A DNA stretch of 64,000 bases from Sinanaerobacter chloroacetimidivorans (GTDB lineage Bacteria; Bacillota; Clostridia; Peptostreptococcales; Anaerovoracaceae): positions 140,752 through 204,751 of the forward strand of contig NZ_JAGSND010000008.1 of NCBI RefSeq assembly GCF_018128545.1. The letters run 5' to 3'. The notes beneath the pieces were generated by a model. That model saw nothing but the letters and a program-made list of their open reading frames with translations. It was not told the origin of the DNA and ran no database searches. The position numbers and the translations under genes are program-made. Positions 1-7,619 of the stretch are shown one piece after another. Within the stretch, counting starts at the first letter, position 1; the number at the start of each line of letters is the position of its first letter.

Positions 1-288
1 GAAGAAACACCGAAGGTACTGGCAGATAAAATTTTTCATATCAATGATATTGCTGGGAAAACTATAGCTAATGTTCTAAATCTGACGATACCGGCGGAAA
101 TGGAGGAAGCAGCAGCTTTTGCGGGTATCCGTTCCATTCTCACGGAGCATAAAGGTGATACACCGGTTGTGATAACGGTGGCTGCAACAAAAAGGAAATA
201 TAAAACAAATTCCGACCTATGGGTAAGTATTGGTGAAATTTTGATAAAGAAACTGGCAGATTTCATTGGCAAAGAGAACATTAGATGA
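1..288 (+). CDS. dnaE: DNA polymerase III alpha subunit, C-terminal fragment
   Basis: The open frame runs from base 1 to a TGA at 286-288 and is cut by the window edge, so only about 95 C-terminal residues are visible. The fragment looks like the OB-fold/tail of bacterial DnaE (replicative polymerase catalytic subunit), with phrases such as VLADKIFHINDIAG and KTNSDLWVSIGE. The position directly upstream of pfkA and pyk is a common Firmicutes order and supports the call. An ATG at 100 gives a shorter open frame, but it lies inside the same frame and is not a separate gene. The identification rests on a short piece plus context, so it is likely rather than certain. Confidence 0.72.
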   Translation, partial: EETPKVLADKIFHINDIAGKTIANVLNLTIPAEMEEAAAFAGIRSILTEHKGDTPVVITVAATKRKYKTNSDLWVSIGEILIKKLADFIGKENIR

Positions 289-357
289 TATAATAAATCG
301 AACATATTCAAATAAAACCCAAAAAAATAAGCTGAAATACGGTAGGAGGTAGTTATC

Positions 358-1320
358 GTGAAAAGAATTGCAGTTTTAACAAGCGGCGGAGATGCTCCGG
401 GAATGAATGCGGCCATCCGCGCTGTTGTCAGAGGAGCGCTCTATCATAAGATCCAAGTCTACGGAATAGAAAGAGGTTACGAAGGATTAATCAACGGAGA
501 AATCAAAGAAATGAATGTTTCTTCCGTTTCCGATATTCTTCAGCGTGGAGGCACCATGCTGAAAACTGCCAGAAGTAAACGTTTTATGACTCCCGAAGGC
601 TTTCAGAGAGCCATGGACATGCTTGAAAATTTTGAAATTGAAGGGCTTGTTGTCATCGGCGGAGACGGCTCCTTCCGCGGCGGATTGGAACTGACCAAAG
701 CAGGGATAACCGTTATGGGGCTTCCGGGTACCATCGACAATGACCTTGCTTACACCGATTTTACCATTGGATTTGATACTGCTGTAAACACGGTGCTATC
801 CGCTATCGGCAATATCAGAGACACGTCTTCCGCACACGAAAGAAGCACGGTAATCGAAGTGATGGGCAGACATTGCGGAGATATTGCATTGTATGCCGGA
901 TTGACTGGTGGCGCTGAAAGCATTCTGATTCCTGAAGAACCGGTGGATATCAATGCCATCTGCAGAAAACTCATTCAGGGAAGAAACCGAGGAAAGCTTC
1001 ATAATATCATCATTCGTGCCGAAGGGGTGGAAATCAGTTCTCAGGAACTGGCACAGGTCATTACTGACAGGACCGGCATGGAAACGAAAGTTGTGGTTTT
1101 AGGATATATTCAACGAGGTGGCTCCCCTACTGCCGGTGACAGGATTTTAGCCAGCAGAATGGGTTACAAAGCCATTGAATTACTGATGGAAGACAGTACA
1201 AGCAAGGCCATCGGGGTATGCGGATCAGAGATCATTTCCTATGATCTGGAAACCGCCCTTAATATGACCGGCAAGCATAATAAATCACTGATGGAGCTGG
1301 CTGATATGCTGTCAATTTAA
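358..1320 (+). CDS. pfkA: ATP-dependent 6-phosphofructokinase
   Basis: This enzyme phosphorylates fructose 6-phosphate to fructose 1,6-bisphosphate in cytosolic glycolysis. The protein has 320 residues, the normal length for the bacterial homotetramer. The N-terminal TSGGDAPGMNA loop, GGDGS at 101-105 and PGTIDNDL at 123-130 are all present. Gly at position 104 of GGDGS is the residue typical of ATP users; pyrophosphate-dependent enzymes carry Asp there. The start is GTG at 358, preceded by a strong AGGAGG-type site. pyk follows after 15 bases, so the two are almost certainly cotranscribed. Confidence 0.97.
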   Translation: MKRIAVLTSGGDAPGMNAAIRAVVRGALYHKIQVYGIERGYEGLINGEIKEMNVSSVSDILQRGGTMLKTARSKRFMTPEGFQRAMDMLENFEIEGLVVIGGDGSFRGGLELTKAGITVMGLPGTIDNDLAYTDFTIGFDTAVNTVLSAIGNIRDTSSAHERSTVIEVMGRHCGDIALYAGLTGGAESILIPEEPVDINAICRKLIQGRNRGKLHNIIIRAEGVEISSQELAQVITDRTGMETKVVVLGYIQRGGSPTAGDRILASRMGYKAIELLMEDSTSKAIGVCGSEIISYDLETALNMTGKHNKSLMELADMLSI

Positions 1321-1335
1321 TCTAGGGAGGTAAGA

Positions 1336-2763
1336 ATGAAAAAAACAAAAATTATCTGTACAATAGGCCCTTCCAGTGAGGACAAAGAGGTTCTGAAGAA
1401 TATGATGCTTGCAGGGATGAACGCGGCAAGGATGAACTTTTCCCATGGTTCTCATGAAGAGCATAAGAAAAAAATAGATTTGGTAAAGGAACTACGAAAG
1501 GAACTGGGAATTCATATTTCCATTATTCTTGATACCAAAGGCCCGGAAATCAGAACGGGAACCTTTGCCGAGAAAGTGGTCAAGCTGGTGGAAGGCCAGA
1601 AATTTACCATTACGACGGAGGAGGTGCTGGGCACCAATGAAATCTGCTCCGTTTCCTATAAAAATCTGATAAACGACGTGAAGCCCGGTGATAAATTACT
1701 GATCGATGACGGATTGGTGGGTTTGACGGTAGACCAGGTTGAAGGAAATAATATCCGCTGTACCGTTGAAAACGGCGGTGAAATAAAGGATCATAAGAGT
1801 GTGAACCTGCCGGGAGTGCAAGTGAAGCTGCCCCCGGTTACAGAGCAGGATAAATCGGACATCGCTTTTGGAATAGAGCAGGAAGTAGATTATATTGCTG
1901 CTTCCTTTGTCAGAAAATCGTCCGATGTGGATGAAATCAGACAGTTCCTCAATGAAAACGGCGGAAAAGATATCAAGATCATCGCGAAAATAGAGAATAA
2001 AGAAGGCATAGACAACATCAGAGATATTATCGCTGTTTCCGATGCCATCATGGTTGCCAGAGGAGACCTCGGGGTAGAAATACCGCCGGAGCAGGTACCG
2101 CTTATTCAGAAGAGAATTATCAAATTATGCAATCTGGAAGGCAAGCCGGTTATCACCGCTACACAGATGCTGGATTCCATGATCAGAAATCCAAGACCGA
2201 CAAGAGCTGAAGTGGCGGATGTAGCCAACGCCATTTTTGACGGTACAGATGTCATCATGCTGTCCGGTGAAACCGCATCGGGGAAATATCCCCTTGAAAC
2301 AGTGAAGCAAATGGTTCAGATCGCATTGACTACAGAGAATTCCCTGAACTATGAGATGCTTTTGAAAGAAAAGGGGCAGGTGAGAAATACCAGTATAACC
2401 AATGCCATCGGTCATGCCACCTGTAATAGTGCCTGCGGCCTGAAAGCCACAGCCATTTTAACGCCGACGGAATCCGGATATACGGCTTTTTGCGTATCAA
2501 AATTCAGACCGAAAGCACCTATTTTTGCCTTTGCCGCTTCTGAAAAAGTAGCAAGACATCTCACTTTGGCCTGGGGCGTTACGCCGCTTCTTGCTGTGGA
2601 AGCCTATACTGAGAAAGAGGTTTTTAATCATGCTGTCAATACTGCTTTGTCAGAAGGCTATATCAACAAAGGAGATCTTATCGTCATAACCACAGGTGTA
2701 CCGGTTGGTATAGGCGGAAACACGAACATGCTCAGAATACACATCGTTGGTAATGAAATTTAA
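1336..2763 (+). CDS. pyk: Pyruvate kinase
   Basis: Pyruvate kinase converts phosphoenolpyruvate and ADP to pyruvate and ATP, the last step of glycolysis. The 475-residue protein starts with KTKIICTIGPSS, carries the metal and substrate motif MVARGDLGVEIP and the TATQMLDSMI signature, and ends shortly after the allosteric domain. It lacks the extra C-terminal PEP-utiliser-like domain found in Bacillus enzymes, so it is the short form. An AGGGAGG site sits about 7 bases before the ATG. It follows pfkA closely and is followed by three tandem repeats and a terminator, so it ends the glycolytic unit. Confidence 0.97.
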   Translation: MKKTKIICTIGPSSEDKEVLKNMMLAGMNAARMNFSHGSHEEHKKKIDLVKELRKELGIHISIILDTKGPEIRTGTFAEKVVKLVEGQKFTITTEEVLGTNEICSVSYKNLINDVKPGDKLLIDDGLVGLTVDQVEGNNIRCTVENGGEIKDHKSVNLPGVQVKLPPVTEQDKSDIAFGIEQEVDYIAASFVRKSSDVDEIRQFLNENGGKDIKIIAKIENKEGIDNIRDIIAVSDAIMVARGDLGVEIPPEQVPLIQKRIIKLCNLEGKPVITATQMLDSMIRNPRPTRAEVADVANAIFDGTDVIMLSGETASGKYPLETVKQMVQIALTTENSLNYEMLLKEKGQVRNTSITNAIGHATCNSACGLKATAILTPTESGYTAFCVSKFRPKAPIFAFAASEKVARHLTLAWGVTPLLAVEAYTEKEVFNHAVNTALSEGYINKGDLIVITTGVPVGIGGNTNMLRIHIVGNEI

Positions 2764-2878
2764 AAGCAGCTGATAGAAATCAACCCGGTAAAAAACTGGT
2801 AAGCAGCTGATAGAAATCAACCCCGGTAAAAACTGGTAAGCAGCTGATAGAAATCAACCAACCGATAACCAAACTGGT
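2764..2878. repeat. Three-copy tandem repeat after pyk
   Basis: Units at 2764-2800 (37 b), 2801-2837 (37 b) and 2838-2878 (41 b, diverged at its 3' half) lie head to tail directly after the pyk stop. Each begins AAGCAGCTGATAGAAATCAA and ends with ACTGGT. In units 1 and 2 the bases CCGGT and ACTGG can pair to form a small hairpin. The repeat lies between the stop codon and the terminator, so it would be in the 3' untranslated region of the pfkA-pyk mRNA. Confidence 0.9.
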
Positions 2879-2939
2879 GACCAATATATCTCGTAATTAA
2901 ATAGAAATTAATAGAAAAGAGAAAATAGAATGAAAAGAA

Positions 2940-2965
2940 AAAAGGATAGTGAGAGCTATCCTTTT
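2940..2965. terminator. Bidirectional intrinsic terminator, pyk / usp
   Basis: A 10-bp stem (AAAAGGATAG / CTATCCTTTT) with a six-base loop lies between the convergent pyk and universal stress protein genes. A and T runs on the two sides let it work in both directions. Confidence 0.85.
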
Positions 2966-2986
2966 ATACTATGTGTTATGATTGTT

Positions 2987-3364
2987 TTACGAAGGAATCA
3001 CCACCAGAGAAGCTTGGCCGGCAATTTTGCCTTTTAGTCGGCTTACCAAATTGCTGCTGTTTTCTCCTTCTCCGGATTCTCCTAATATTACATGTGTAAT
3101 TTTATTCTTTTTCACTAAATCAGTCAGGGTATCCAGTACGTCATTGGAGCGGACCACCGTTAGATTTGCCCCGTATTCAAGGGCTTTTTCGTAGAGATAT
3201 TCCAACGCCTCGCCCTCTTTGGAGTTCCCGAGAAAATTGAACTGATAGTGTGCAACGTGAATAATAAAAAGCTCACCTTTTTCATCCCCTAGAAATTCGT
3301 GACCATATTTGATTAATCTGTCGCAGGTTTTTTGCTGAGTCACGCAGACCATTACATTTTTCAT
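2987..3364 (-). CDS. Universal stress protein (UspA-fold)
   Basis: A 125-residue protein with the alpha/beta pattern of the UspA superfamily: a hydrophobic first strand (KNVMVCVTQQ), a central LFIIHV strand, and the late segment ITHVILGESGEG that resembles the nucleotide-binding G-x2-G-x9-G(S/T) region. Such proteins bind nucleotides and act in stress responses, but the specific role here is unknown. I take the ATG at 3364 because the GAGG site is about 7 bases upstream of it; an in-frame ATG two codons earlier sits too close to that site. It is a single gene, convergent with pyk and divergent from dinB. Confidence 0.75.
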   Translation of the reverse strand: MKNVMVCVTQQKTCDRLIKYGHEFLGDEKGELFIIHVAHYQFNFLGNSKEGEALEYLYEKALEYGANLTVVRSNDVLDTLTDLVKKNKITHVILGESGEGENSSNLVSRLKGKIAGQASLVVIPS

Positions 3365-3414
3365 TCCCATACCTCATTTGAACTATATAGATATACTAAA
3401 TCATAGCTCTATTA

Positions 3415-3444
3415 TACACTAGTCAACAGCAATTTGCTAGTGTA
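3415..3444. promoter_or_regulatory. Inverted repeat in the usp-dinB intergenic region
   Basis: TACACTAG (3415-3422) and CTAGTGTA (3437-3444) form perfect 8-base arms around 14 bases, just upstream of dinB. On the minus strand a TATAAT lies at the left arm and could be the -10 of the stress protein gene. The repeat could be an operator or a small hairpin; I cannot assign a regulator. Confidence 0.35.
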
Positions 3445-3463
3445 AAATGAGGTGGGAGGATGT

Positions 3464-4705
3464 ATGGGAATGGATCGAACGATACTGCATTGTGATATGA
3501 ATGGCTTCTATGCTTCGGTGGAATTGCTGTCTCTTCCGGGGCTAAAAGGGCGGCCTGTGGCTGTTTGCGGCAATCCGGATAACAGGCATGGCATTATTCT
3601 GGCAAAAAATGAAGAAGCAAAAGCCTGTGGTATTCAAACGGCTGAAACGGTTTGGCAGGCAAAAAAGAAGTGCCCCAATCTGGTGTTGGTACGTCCCCAT
3701 CATGATCGTTATCATCTTTATTCTAAAAAGATCAATGAAATCTATGGAAGATTTACGGATATGGTAGAGCCTTTCAGTATTGATGAATCCTGGCTGGATG
3801 TTACCGGCAGCCAAAAGCTCTTTGGCTCAGGAAGAGTGATTGCGGATAGAATCAGGGAAACGGTAAAGAAAGAGCTGGGACTGACGTTGTCCGTAGGGGT
3901 GTCTTTTAATAAAGTCTTTGCCAAGATGGGCAGTGAGTACAAAAAGCCCGACGCAACAACGGAGATCACAAGGGAAAACTATAAAGAGCTTATCTGGACT
4001 CAACCGGTAGGGGAGCTTTTTTTTGTCGGCGGTGCCACTGCGGAAAAACTGATAAAATCAGGGATCAAAACCATAGGCGAATTGGCACAAGCTAATCGTG
4101 TTCTTCTTACTTCCATGCTGGGCAAGCAGGGAGCGGTGATTCATGATTATGCTAATGGAATTGACGACAGCCCTGTTTCTCTTGCCTGTGAAAGGCAGAA
4201 GATAAAATCCGTCGGGAATGGCATGACCTTTAAACGGGATCTGGCCGGTACGGAGGATATCAAGACGGCTATTCTGGCATTGGCAGATACAGTGGCCGGA
4301 AGGTTAAGAAGATACGAAATGAAATGCCAGGGAGTCAAGGTGGACATTAAGGATCCGCTTTTTAAAACTATTTCCAGACAAAAACAATTGGAGCTTTCTA
4401 CAAATCTGGCAGAAGAAATAGGAAATGCGGCCATGGAGCTCATTCGAAAATCATGGAATCTGAAGGATCCCATCAGGATGCTGACCGTAACCGGAATTGG
4501 TCTGACGGATGAGCAGGAGTCCCAGCAGCTCAGTTTATTCTCAATCAATGAGGAAAACCGGGAAAAATCAGAGAAAATGGAAAGGACTCTCGACCACATC
4601 CGGGCAAAATACGGCGATCACGCCATCACCTTTGCAAGAATATTAAAGAATGATATTGGAATAGATCTTTGTGAACAGAGAGAAGAAGAGGGATTGGAAG
4701 AATGA
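3464..4705 (+). CDS. dinB: DNA polymerase IV (Y-family)
   Basis: This is an error-prone translesion DNA polymerase. The N-terminus ILHCDMNGFYASVE carries the first metal-binding Asp, and SIDESWLDV holds the catalytic Asp-Glu pair (usually SIDEAYLD). A helix-hairpin-helix region and little-finger domain follow. Near the C-terminus, QQLSLF fits the sliding-clamp binding motif. At about 413 residues it is slightly longer than E. coli Pol IV. Starts at 3464 and 3470 are both possible after the GGGAGGA site at 3454-3460; a GTG at 3452 would overlap that site and is unlikely. It is a single gene, and I see no clear LexA box upstream. Confidence 0.93.
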   Translation: MGMDRTILHCDMNGFYASVELLSLPGLKGRPVAVCGNPDNRHGIILAKNEEAKACGIQTAETVWQAKKKCPNLVLVRPHHDRYHLYSKKINEIYGRFTDMVEPFSIDESWLDVTGSQKLFGSGRVIADRIRETVKKELGLTLSVGVSFNKVFAKMGSEYKKPDATTEITRENYKELIWTQPVGELFFVGGATAEKLIKSGIKTIGELAQANRVLLTSMLGKQGAVIHDYANGIDDSPVSLACERQKIKSVGNGMTFKRDLAGTEDIKTAILALADTVAGRLRRYEMKCQGVKVDIKDPLFKTISRQKQLELSTNLAEEIGNAAMELIRKSWNLKDPIRMLTVTGIGLTDEQESQQLSLFSINEENREKSEKMERTLDHIRAKYGDHAITFARILKNDIGIDLCEQREEEGLEE

Positions 4706-4754
4706 TTTTTCGCAATGAATTTTAATGCACGGCGGCAATCCGCTTCTCTACCGG

Positions 4755-4783
4755 TTGACGGTGCGTCTATATCATACTATAAT
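4755..4783 (+). promoter_or_regulatory. Sigma-70-type promoter for the HdeD-like gene
   Basis: TTGACG at 4755-4760 and TATAAT at 4778-4783 are separated by exactly 17 bases, about 55 bases upstream of the ATG at 4838. Confidence 0.75.
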
Positions 4784-4837
4784 TAAGTATTCGACAATCA
4801 AACACATATCGTGCCATTTTTCAACAGGAGGTTTTGC

Positions 4838-5362
4838 ATGAGATTACTAAAAATTATTGCAGGCGCAATCTTGATTCTGACAGGAGTCTTTTGTTTTGCC
4901 AACCAGGGAGCAACCTTTCTCACAATAGCCTTTATATTGGGCTGTGCTATGTTGATTTCCGGCATCAGCGGTATATTGGCCTATCTGTTTATCCGTAAAA
5001 ACAGAGAGCTCTCCAACATGGTTTTTACAGAAGGTGTTATGACCTTCCTGCTGGGTTCTCTGGTGCTGTCCAACCAACTGATTACGGAAGCTGTAGTTCC
5101 GGTCTTCTTTGGATTGTGGGCAATATTCTCCGGAGTTTTGAGAATTTCGGAAGCCTTCGGATTACATAATAAAAGAAAACGGGCCTGGCAATGGACCTTG
5201 GGATTGGGCGCTATTTCCATTCTTGCAGGGATTTACGCTTTCCTAAATTCTGTTATCGCATCGCTTTCGGTAATCCTGATCATCGGGTTCATCTTTATCA
5301 TACAGGGAGCCAATGTATTAATTGCCGGGATACATCTGCCGGCGAATAAAAAAAGTAAGTAG
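4838..5362 (+). CDS. HdeD/DUF308-family membrane protein
   Basis: A 174-residue integral membrane protein made almost wholly of hydrophobic helices. It has the internal two-fold pattern of the DUF308 (HdeD) family, about three helices per half with short charged loops such as RKNRELSN and HNKRKRAWQ. In enteric bacteria HdeD is linked to acid resistance; the role in Clostridia is not established. The ATG at 4838 follows CAGGAGG by 7 bases; an upstream GTG at 4811 precedes that site and is rejected. It is a single gene with its own promoter and a terminator that begins inside the last codons. It ends with TAG, a codon this organism also decodes as pyrrolysine. Confidence 0.85.
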   Translation: MRLLKIIAGAILILTGVFCFANQGATFLTIAFILGCAMLISGISGILAYLFIRKNRELSNMVFTEGVMTFLLGSLVLSNQLITEAVVPVFFGLWAIFSGVLRISEAFGLHNKRKRAWQWTLGLGAISILAGIYAFLNSVIASLSVILIIGFIFIIQGANVLIAGIHLPANKKSK

Positions 5363-5379
5363 AGCTACTTACTTTTTTT
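5348..5379. terminator. Terminator overlapping the end of the HdeD-like gene
   Basis: A 14-bp stem starts with a run of seven A, continues with GTAAGTA, has loop GAGC, then TACTTAC and seven T. The TAG stop at 5360-5362 lies within it. It is nearly symmetric and can also end the convergent AraC-type gene. Confidence 0.88.
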
Positions 5380-5385
5380 ATTTTT

Positions 5386-6663
5386 CTATTTTGCATTCAC
5401 TTTTCTGTAGTCCTTTGGAGTAATCCCTTTCATTTTTTTAAATACCTTTGAAAAATAACTCTGATCATCAAAACCCGACTGCATCGATACGTCGATGAGA
5501 TTGATGCCGGTATTGGCAAGAAGCTCACAGCTCTTATTGATTCTTGTTTGATTCAAATAGTCCGTAAAGGTCATTCCCATTTCCTGCTTGAACAGCACGG
5601 ATAAATAGGATGGGTTTGTATGTAAATAATCTGCTACGGTTTTTAAAGAAATTCTGTTTTTATAATTCTCATTGATATTTTGAATAGCCTGCTTGATAAT
5701 CTGAGATTTTCCGGAATAGCTGCTGGAAGCAATGACCTGGCTTATATTTTCAATGAGATTGGAGGCGAGGATCGACAGCTCTTGAAAGCTTACGGCCTGA
5801 TTCAGCATATTCATATCATAAAAATAGGATTCCGTTTGTTCCTGAGACAGGCTGCTTTTTTCAGCTGCAATTCTTGACAATATGGTACATATCCCAAGCA
5901 CTTTCGTTTTGATAGAGGTAACATCTCCGACTTCTATCAGTGATAGCTCTCCCAGCAGCTTTTTTAACAAGCTGAGGCTCTTATTGGTATCCCCGTCTTT
6001 TACACTTTCGATCAACTGATTTTCCAGCTCATAAGGATAGGGCATGGTCTTGTTCTCTTTCTTGTATCTCTGCAGATTCTCCCCGATTCGTTTCTGCTCT
6101 TTATATTGGCTGTTGATGCTTGCATAATCCTCATTATGGGTTATGGAAGCTAAAACACAGCTTCCAAGCAGGGAAGCCAGGTGGGACACCTCCTTTGGCT
6201 TGAATATCTTCATACTTCTTAGAAAGAGAATGATTTTCGGATAGGAATCAAAATGAATGTTGTTCAGAGAAAAAACATTGGTAATGATACTTTCCTTCAG
6301 ACCTCCCATAATAATAGGCCCTGCCATAAAACAACCTGCAACTTGCCCGTTCAGGATCAACGAGACCGCAATTTTCACCAGTCCTGCTTTGCAGACGAAC
6401 ACATAAGGTTCTCCCAACTGGGTTGCCAGTTTCGCTGAGGATGCGAGGTTTTTGGAACAAACACTCCGAGGGTCCTTGTAAACGTCAAAAAAATTACAGA
6501 ACTTGCTTTGCCTATGGCATTCCCATTGGATTTCCCCATTGGTGTTAAAAAAAGTGACCGGAACGTCAGTAATGACAGAAAAGGACTGAATCGCCTCTTC
6601 GATTTTATGCAGAATTTCCGGGGAGGGAGATTTAAATGCAGGGGGCAGGGTAAAGTGATCCAT
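5386..6663 (-). CDS. PocR-domain AraC-family transcriptional regulator
   Basis: A 425-residue regulator. Residues 1 to about 170 match the PocR ligand-sensing domain, with the cysteine-bearing segments SKFCNFF, RSVCSKN and VFVCKAGL that are typical of this domain and may bind a metal or ligand. The last 100 residues are a double helix-turn-helix AraC domain (NPSYLSVLFKQEMG, DQSYFSKVFKK). It diverges from mttC across a 209-base intergenic region, so it is the obvious candidate activator of the trimethylamine operon. That role and its effector (a methylamine?) are inferred from position only. The start ATG follows GGAGTG by 8-9 bases. The gene ends with TAG. Confidence 0.88.
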   Translation of the reverse strand: MDHFTLPPAFKSPSPEILHKIEEAIQSFSVITDVPVTFFNTNGEIQWECHRQSKFCNFFDVYKDPRSVCSKNLASSAKLATQLGEPYVFVCKAGLVKIAVSLILNGQVAGCFMAGPIIMGGLKESIITNVFSLNNIHFDSYPKIILFLRSMKIFKPKEVSHLASLLGSCVLASITHNEDYASINSQYKEQKRIGENLQRYKKENKTMPYPYELENQLIESVKDGDTNKSLSLLKKLLGELSLIEVGDVTSIKTKVLGICTILSRIAAEKSSLSQEQTESYFYDMNMLNQAVSFQELSILASNLIENISQVIASSSYSGKSQIIKQAIQNINENYKNRISLKTVADYLHTNPSYLSVLFKQEMGMTFTDYLNQTRINKSCELLANTGINLIDVSMQSGFDDQSYFSKVFKKMKGITPKDYRKVNAK

Positions 6664-6872
6664 CGTTTTTTCACTCCAAATTTAAACATAATTTACCTGA
6701 TAATTGTTATAAAATATTACCATAAATCAGGGACGCCCACAATAAATAATTATAATTTTACAATAAAAACTACAAAAATAACAAAAACCTTTTCTATGAT
6801 ATCAGTGCTGATTCCGTTAAGATAGGGATAAGATGAAGCGCTGTTTTTTTTTATTTTGGTAAGGAGGTTTCT
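6664..6872. promoter_or_regulatory. Divergent control region, regulator / mttC
   Basis: An AT-rich intergenic stretch with several -10-like hexamers (TATAAA 6708-6713, TATAAT 6751-6756), none paired with a convincing -35 at the right distance. That would fit activator-dependent transcription of the mtt operon. The right end holds the hairpin described at 6803-6852. Confidence 0.5.
6803..6852 (+). terminator. Leader terminator (possible attenuator) before mttC
   Basis: CAGTGCT (6803-6809) pairs with AGCGCTG (6837-6843), one G-U pair. Inside it ATTCC pairs with GGGAT. Nine T follow at 6844-6852. This has the form of an intrinsic terminator but lies 20 bases upstream of the mttC start, with no gene upstream on this strand. 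It is therefore either an attenuator in the mttC leader or an insulator. Confidence 0.6.
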
Positions 6873-7520
6873 ATGACGAAGGAAACATTATTTAAAGATG
6901 CTTTTGATTCCATTGTGGATTGTGATGAAGACAAAGCCATGGAGGTAATAAAAGCCGGAGAAGAGATGGGAATTGACCCGGTAGAGCTGCTGACCGAAGG
7001 GTTCAGCGCAGGGATCAAGCATTTGGGAGATCTCTTTGGCAGAGGAGAAGTGTTCCTGCCGGAACTGATTTTTTCCACAGAAGTAATGAAAGTTGTAACG
7101 GCTGAAATCGAGAGTAAAATGGATCATACCCAGGTAGAGAGCAAAGGGGTTATGGTTATCGGTACCGTCGCCGGTGATGTTCATGATATTGGAAAAGGAA
7201 TCGTCGCTTCTCTGGTTAAAACCAATGGCATTGAGGTTCATGATCTGGGAAGAGAAGTTCCTGCGGAAGTATTCATAGAGAAAATTAAGGAGTACAATGC
7301 TGATTTCGTGGGAAGCAGTGCATTGCTTACCACCACCATGACGGAGCAGAAAAAGATCGAAGAGCTGTTGGAAAAAGAAGGACTTAAAGGGAAAGTAAAA
7401 TCTTTGATTGGCGGTGCACCTGTTACAAAACGGTGGGCTGAGAAAATAGGCGCTGATGCTTACTGTGAAGACGCCAGTGATACGGTAAACTTCATTCTCA
7501 ACTGGATTGGGGAAAAATAA
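6873..7520 (+). CDS. mttC: Trimethylamine corrinoid protein
   Basis: A 215-residue methyltransferase corrinoid protein. It has an N-terminal four-helix cap (about 1-85) and a Rossmann-like B12 domain with the cobalt-ligating D-x-H-x-x-G motif at Asp102-His104-Gly107 (DVHDIGKG), then GSSALLTTTM and IGGAPVTKRW. MttB would methylate its Co(I), and a second methyltransferase would collect the methyl. It is followed by the pyrrolysine-type mttB after 99 bases, which sets its specificity. A strong AAGGAGG at 6861 precedes the ATG. It is about as similar by eye to MtbC at 13874 as paralogous corrinoid partners usually are. Confidence 0.92.
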   Translation: MTKETLFKDAFDSIVDCDEDKAMEVIKAGEEMGIDPVELLTEGFSAGIKHLGDLFGRGEVFLPELIFSTEVMKVVTAEIESKMDHTQVESKGVMVIGTVAGDVHDIGKGIVASLVKTNGIEVHDLGREVPAEVFIEKIKEYNADFVGSSALLTTTMTEQKKIEELLEKEGLKGKVKSLIGGAPVTKRWAEKIGADAYCEDASDTVNFILNWIGEK

Positions 7521-7619
7521 TAAAACTACTTTATAAAAGAAGCAAAAGATGTTACGGAAGTTATAAAAAAGTTAAAGCTTTTATGAAGTTATGACGGAAT
7601 AAAAACAGAAAGGAGGAGA

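Noticed and set aside
2764..2878. CRISPR array
   Set aside because: The units are contiguous with no variable spacers, and there are no cas genes.
3371..3463. LexA box before dinB
   Set aside because: GAAC occurs at 3380 but no properly spaced GTTC partner is present.
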